Assembly: GCA_934091015.1 (NCBI GenBank)
Contig: CAKOKM010000025.1
Location: forward strand, 1-17,958
Source: an uncultured Bacilli bacterium
GTDB lineage: Bacteria; Bacillota_I; Bacilli_A; RF39; UBA660
Direction of reading: 5' to 3'
Length of the DNA stretch: 17,958 nt
Shown here: piece after piece, positions 14,681-17,958 of the stretch
Layout of the letters: every line of letters begins with the position of its first letter
Position numbering within the stretch: position 1 is the first letter of the stretch
Program-made: the position numbers and the translations under genes
Notes under the pieces: generated by a model
What the model was told of the DNA's origin: nothing
The model's database searches: none
What the model saw: the letters and a program-made list of their open reading frames with translations, nothing else

Positions 14681-16100
14681 ATGAATTTTGAAAATTTTGT
14701 TAGAGATGGAAAAATAACTTTTGAAGGGAAAGAACATGCGTTTCATTTTGAAAATAATATTTTAACTATTTTTTTCCAATGATATTGAAAATGATTGGAG
14801 TAATTATAACAGTATTTTTTTTAGAACTAAAAATTCTAGCATTGAAGAAAATACATATTTTGGAACTACTTTACAAGGAAACTCAATCGCTTTTGTAAAT
14901 GTCGAACTTCAAAAAATTGGACGTTCATTCCTAAGAGGATATGTTCCAGCATATATTTATGGAAAAGATAATGGGTATATACCTGCCCCAAAAGCAATAA
15001 ATTTTACGTCAATGCAATTTAGAGGAAAATGCATTGATCAATTGTATAGTCCAAAACTCTTAATAGAAAATAAAGAAATAACAAAGAGATTAAAACCAAA
15101 ATTTAAATTTCATAATTCAAAAGAATTATTAAGAAAACTAAACGTTAATGGAGATATATTTAATTTTGGTATTATGTGGAATATTTCGAGCAAGGAATTA
15201 AATACTCCAATTAAATTAAAATCTCAGATATGGATTAATTTTAACGAAAAGAAACAAGTTAACGATATAATTGAATATTACAAATCTATGCATGAATTGA
15301 TGTGTTTTCTTTATAATAGAAATATAATTGAATTTGATGAAATAAAGCTAACTTCAAAAATATGGTTATCAAAAAGTGAATTTGATAACTGGAAAAATAA
15401 AAAAGGGAAATTAGTAACAACTGACTATTTTTTACATATAAACTTACCGAAAGATAAAAATATTGATTTATCTGATATTAATTTATCTCTTTCTTTGGAT
15501 ACACTAGTAAATAACTTTGAAAATTTATATAATATTTTATCAACAGAAAAAAATACTTTATTCTCGTATCCAAATAATTCATATGAAGATAGTCATGTAG
15601 ATTCATACCAATTTATAAAAATAGCCTCTTCATTTGAAGGACAATTTGACAAGCTACACCCTAAATATAAAGCTAATAAACATAAAAAATATAAAGTGCT
15701 AAAAGATAATATATTAAACTATATATCTGAATTAAGAACTCCTAATTCATCTAACACAGAATTAGGCTATATAGACAATTTTTATGACACAATAAATAAT
15801 TTAGATGGCGCGCTTCATGAACAAATATCTTCCTCACTTAAAGAATTTATAAAACCATTAGAAAAAACAAAACAAAGATTATTTGTTAATTATAATATGA
15901 CTAATGTCTCAAATGGAGATTTAGCTCAAACGTTTGCAAAAAAAAGAAATGAAATAACTCAAAGTGCATTGAGTAAGAAATTTTCGAATGTTGAAATTGT
16001 ATCTTATTTATTAGTTAAGAGATTAGTTCATTGTATTATTTTAAAACGTTCTAATTTCACGACAGATGAAATAGCCGAAATAATCAATAGAATATTTTAA
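14681..16100 (+). pseudogene. Frameshifted HEPN/ApeA-like protein gene (possible phase-variable defence gene)
   Basis: Translation from ATG 14681, after AGGAG, runs MNFENFVRDGKITFEG and stops at TGA 14780-14782. The protein then continues in the next frame without a stop to 16100. The break lies at T7 (14769-14775); six T would give one frame of about 472 residues. The N-terminal part is beta-rich, like ApeA N-terminal domains. The C-terminal third is helical (from ALHEQISSSLKEFIKPLEK) and contains FAKKRNEITQSAL, where HEPN ribonucleases have R-N-x-x-x-H. The histidine position here is Q (codon CAA at 15960-15962). It ends KRLVHCIILKRSNFTTDEIAEIINRIF, fitting the last helices. ApeA-type proteins are anti-phage HEPN nucleases. 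A truncated protein could also start at ATG 15012. The HEPN assignment is likely; the ApeA link is tentative. Confidence 0.6.
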
Positions 16101-16138
16101 ATATAAAATTTTATTAAAATATGGAAAGGACATGAATT

Positions 16139-17017
16139 ATGAATAGTGACAATATAAAAACACAAATAGTAGTAAAAGAGCAAAAAATAAGCGTTTTAAG
16201 AATAGACAATAAAGAATTTATTTCATTAACCGATTTAGCACGATATGCAAATCCAGAAGAACCTAAAGTTCCTATTTATGCTTGGATGAGAAATAAAGAT
16301 GTTTTGGCATATTTAGGTTTATGGGAACAATTGAATAACGAGAATTTCAAAGGTCACGAATTCGAGACCTTTGAGAATGAAGCTGGTAAAAATAGTTTCT
16401 ATATGTCACCACAAAAATGGATTAAAGAAACTAATGCTGTTGGTATTATTTCTAAATCTGGTAATAATGGTGGGACTTATGCTAGAAGTGATATTGCTTT
16501 AGAATTTGCCAGTTGGCTTTCTCCAGAGTTTAAATTATATGTAATTCAAGAATTTGAAAGATTAAAGAAAAATGAAGCATATCAAAATAAAATTGATTGG
16601 CATGCTAATAGAGTATTGGCTAAAGTTAGTTATGTAGTTCATACTGATGCCATTAAAAGTGTAATAGTTCCTACTTTAACTGAAAAACAAAAGAAGTTTG
16701 TATATGCAGAAGAAGCAGATGTATTAAATGTTGCATTATTTGGTATGACTGCTAAGGAATGGCGTACACTTAATCCTGAAATTGCAGATAAAGGAAATAT
16801 TAGAGATTATACTGATTTACTTCATTTGGTAATATTAAATAATTTAGAAAACATTAATGCAGAATTAATAGAAATGAAAATACCACAAAGTGAGAGATTA
16901 GTTAGATTAAATAATATAGCAAGAAAACAAATGGAATTATTAAAAAATAATAAATCATTTAATAACCTTGAATATATTGAACATAAGGTTAATGATAAAC
17001 AAGCATTGCCTTTATGA
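16139..17017 (+). CDS. KilA-N domain-containing protein
   Basis: A 292-residue protein; GAAAGGA lies about eight bases before ATG 16139. Residues about 10-140 form a KilA-N domain: EFISLTDLARYANPEEPKVPIYAWMRNKD, here cited in part, with NPEEP and WMRNKD; then NSFYMSPQKWIKETNAVG and GGTYARSDIALEFASWLSPEFKLYVIQEFERLK. KilA-N is a DNA-binding domain common in phages and mobile elements. The C-terminal half is helical with FGMTAKEWR and NPEIADKGNIRDYTDLLHL, typical of chromosomal KilA-N proteins in gut Firmicutes. Stop is TGA. It overlaps a 9-codon relaxase-tail trace by four bases. It could act as a regulator of the island or in phage interaction; neither is shown. Confidence 0.88.
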   Translation: MNSDNIKTQIVVKEQKISVLRIDNKEFISLTDLARYANPEEPKVPIYAWMRNKDVLAYLGLWEQLNNENFKGHEFETFENEAGKNSFYMSPQKWIKETNAVGIISKSGNNGGTYARSDIALEFASWLSPEFKLYVIQEFERLKKNEAYQNKIDWHANRVLAKVSYVVHTDAIKSVIVPTLTEKQKKFVYAEEADVLNVALFGMTAKEWRTLNPEIADKGNIRDYTDLLHLVILNNLENINAELIEMKIPQSERLVRLNNIARKQMELLKNNKSFNNLEYIEHKVNDKQALPL

Positions 17018-17043
17018 AATTAAAAGATGATTTTGAGAGATAA
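17014..17043 (+). pseudogene. Trace of a second relaxase-tail C-terminus
   Basis: ATG AAA TTA then codons for K-D-D-F-E-R and TAA. The K-D-D-F-E-R-stop ending is the same as the end of the relaxase-tail-like protein at 14600-14620, with synonymous changes (GAC/GAT, GAA/GAG). It starts inside the KilA-N stop codon. It is too short for a gene and reads as a scar of a duplicated or recombined tail. Confidence 0.5.
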
Positions 17044-17077
17044 ATTAAACTATAATAAACACAAAAGCAAATAATTA

Positions 17078-17102
17078 TGATATAATAGTTATTAATGGAG
17101 GG
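17078..17102 (+). promoter_or_regulatory. Extended -10 promoter and ribosome site of the last gene
   Basis: TG-A-TATAAT at 17078-17086 would start transcription near 17093. GGAGGG at 17097-17102 is seven bases before ATG 17110, which decides the start; the in-frame ATG at 17095 overlaps the ribosome site. Confidence 0.65.
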
Positions 17103-17109
17103 TTTGAAT

Positions 17110-17769
17110 ATGATTTATTTTAGAAAAAATGACGAAGTAATTGAAAAATATCAAGTTGATTTTGATAAAGAAGAAATTGAAAAATTAAAAAAGGAAATTA
17201 TAAATAATTGTAGTTTTATACAACACGAAGAGTATGAAAGTGATTATTCACCAAGATTTACTGATGAAATTATTAGAAATTTCACATATACTCCTACTGG
17301 AAAAGAAAAAGAATATTTTGAAGAAACAAGAGATATTTATCGATATAGTTATGATGAATATAAACCACCATATTTAGTTAAATTAATAAATCAACTTTTA
17401 AATGGCAATTCAAAAGCCATAGATGAAATATTAAATTACGATATTTCTACTAAATCATCTATAGATGATAGAATTAATTTAGCAAATCAAGAATTTAGTA
17501 AAATTGTCCCTGAAGATATTACGAAAAAGAAAGAAAAACTAAAAGAACTAGAAGTTTTATTAAAAGCAAAAGAACTAAATAAAAATCAACAAAGTATTGA
17601 TGCATATTATAATCAATTAATAGGGTTAATTAAATTTGATTTAGTTGATTCACTTTCAATAAGTGAATTAGGTAGAATAGAATCTTTCCTAGAAATCAAA
17701 TTATCTGGTGTAGAAATTAGTAATTCTAAAGGAAAGCCATTTGTGAAATCTTTGAAAAAAGCTGATTAA
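17110..17769 (+). CDS. Hypothetical protein, 219 residues, accessory region
   Basis: The start is fixed by GGAGGG. The protein is soluble and acidic. It begins MIYFRKNDEVIEKYQVDF, has an aromatic-rich part (SPRFTDEIIRNFTYTPTG and YRYSYDEYKPPYLVKL, residues about 43-90) and then a Lys/Glu/Leu coiled-coil region (KKKEKLKELEVLLKAKELNKN, about 138-158). I do not recognise a family. It has its own promoter and ends in a terminator, so it is a single-gene unit. Its position after the KilA-N gene and the relaxase trace suggests mobile-element cargo. Confidence 0.75.
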   Translation: MIYFRKNDEVIEKYQVDFDKEEIEKLKKEIINNCSFIQHEEYESDYSPRFTDEIIRNFTYTPTGKEKEYFEETRDIYRYSYDEYKPPYLVKLINQLLNGNSKAIDEILNYDISTKSSIDDRINLANQEFSKIVPEDITKKKEKLKELEVLLKAKELNKNQQSIDAYYNQLIGLIKFDLVDSLSISELGRIESFLEIKLSGVEISNSKGKPFVKSLKKAD

Positions 17770-17775
17770 TATATT

Positions 17776-17804
17776 AAAGTAGCGAAAAAATATTGCGACT
17801 TTTT
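17776..17804 (+). terminator. Intrinsic terminator after the last gene
   Basis: AAAGTAGCG (17776-17784) pairs with TGCGACTTT (17794-17802) with one mismatch and one G-U, around an A/T-rich loop, followed by T residues. It is weaker than the other terminators. Confidence 0.65.
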
Positions 17805-17958
17805 CTATTATTTGGTAAAATGTATTTAGTGATTAGTTGTTTATCAACTATTCCTAAGGTTTCGGATATACTATTTGTCCGTACCAATATGAGTAATAAT
17901 AGATAGAAATATCTATTTTTTTTATACATTTTAATCTTATTTGACATATCAATACCAT
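17805..17958. other. Right edge; possible minus-strand gene end and small hairpins
   Basis: TAGTTG-TTTAT-CAACTA (17834-17850) is a perfect 6-bp hairpin. CGGA (17863-17866) and TCCG (17878-17881), flanked by GGT and ACC, form a second imperfect one. On the minus strand a frame is open from the window end to a TAA at 17776-17774, about 60 codons including ISETLGIVDKQLITKYILP. It uses rare codons such as CGG and CTC, a second frame is also open, and it overlaps the terminator. I cannot decide whether it is the end of a gene or chance. Confidence 0.3.

Noticed and set aside
14780..14782. TGA read as tryptophan (Mollicutes-type code)
   Set aside because: TGA ends the YlbL-like and KilA-N genes, and tryptophan is coded by TGG throughout; reading through here would not enter the right frame anyway.

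Overview
The window comes from a very AT-rich, low-GC Firmicute that uses the standard bacterial code, since TGA ends real genes at 1868-1870 and 17015-17017. Strong GGAGG-type ribosome sites, TTGACA/TATAAT promoters, a Bacillus-like elongator tRNA-Met and a ylbJ/ylbL pair all fit. I infer an uncultured gut-type Bacilli/RF39-like lineage from composition and gene style; no marker gene here proves it.

Layout. 1-1870: a divergent pair, a partial YlbJ-like membrane protein on the minus strand (running off the left edge) and a YlbL-like PDZ/Lon-fold protease on the plus strand, sharing a 32-bp promoter region. 1871-3324: a membrane-anchored protein whose C-terminus resembles the C-type-lectin-like (DUF6273-type) variable domains of diversity-generating retroelement targets; its promoter has a G7 tract in the spacer and a long palindrome over the -10. 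3325-5027: a repeat-bearing leader and an AAA_14/DUF4143 ATPase. 5028-5577: remnant of an IS200/IS605-type element (tnpB start plus an omega-RNA-like right end). 5578-6863: trigger factor with terminator.

6864-8684: a decayed PD-(D/E)XK transposase-like gene running into an unknown helical protein. 8711-13678: a same-strand cluster with an ABC-F ATPase, an RnfC-like ferredoxin protein lacking the usual glycine-rich nucleotide/flavin loop, an RnfD-like membrane protein, a small unknown protein and an anchored Ig-like protein. No other Rnf subunit is present. 13766-13842: elongator tRNA-Met. 13843-17958: an accessory, probably mobile region just after the tRNA, with a relaxase-tail-like coiled-coil protein, a frameshifted HEPN/ApeA-like gene, a KilA-N protein, a trace of a second relaxase tail and an unknown 219-residue protein.

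Chromosomal housekeeping functions (tig, ylbJ/L, tRNA-Met) are thus interleaved with small accessory insertions. The strongest candidates for something new are the phase-variable/diversifying surface protein, the orphan RnfC-RnfD pair, and the small HEPN/KilA-N island bracketed by two copies of a relaxase-tail sequence. All functional statements are from reading the sequence; no database search was run.
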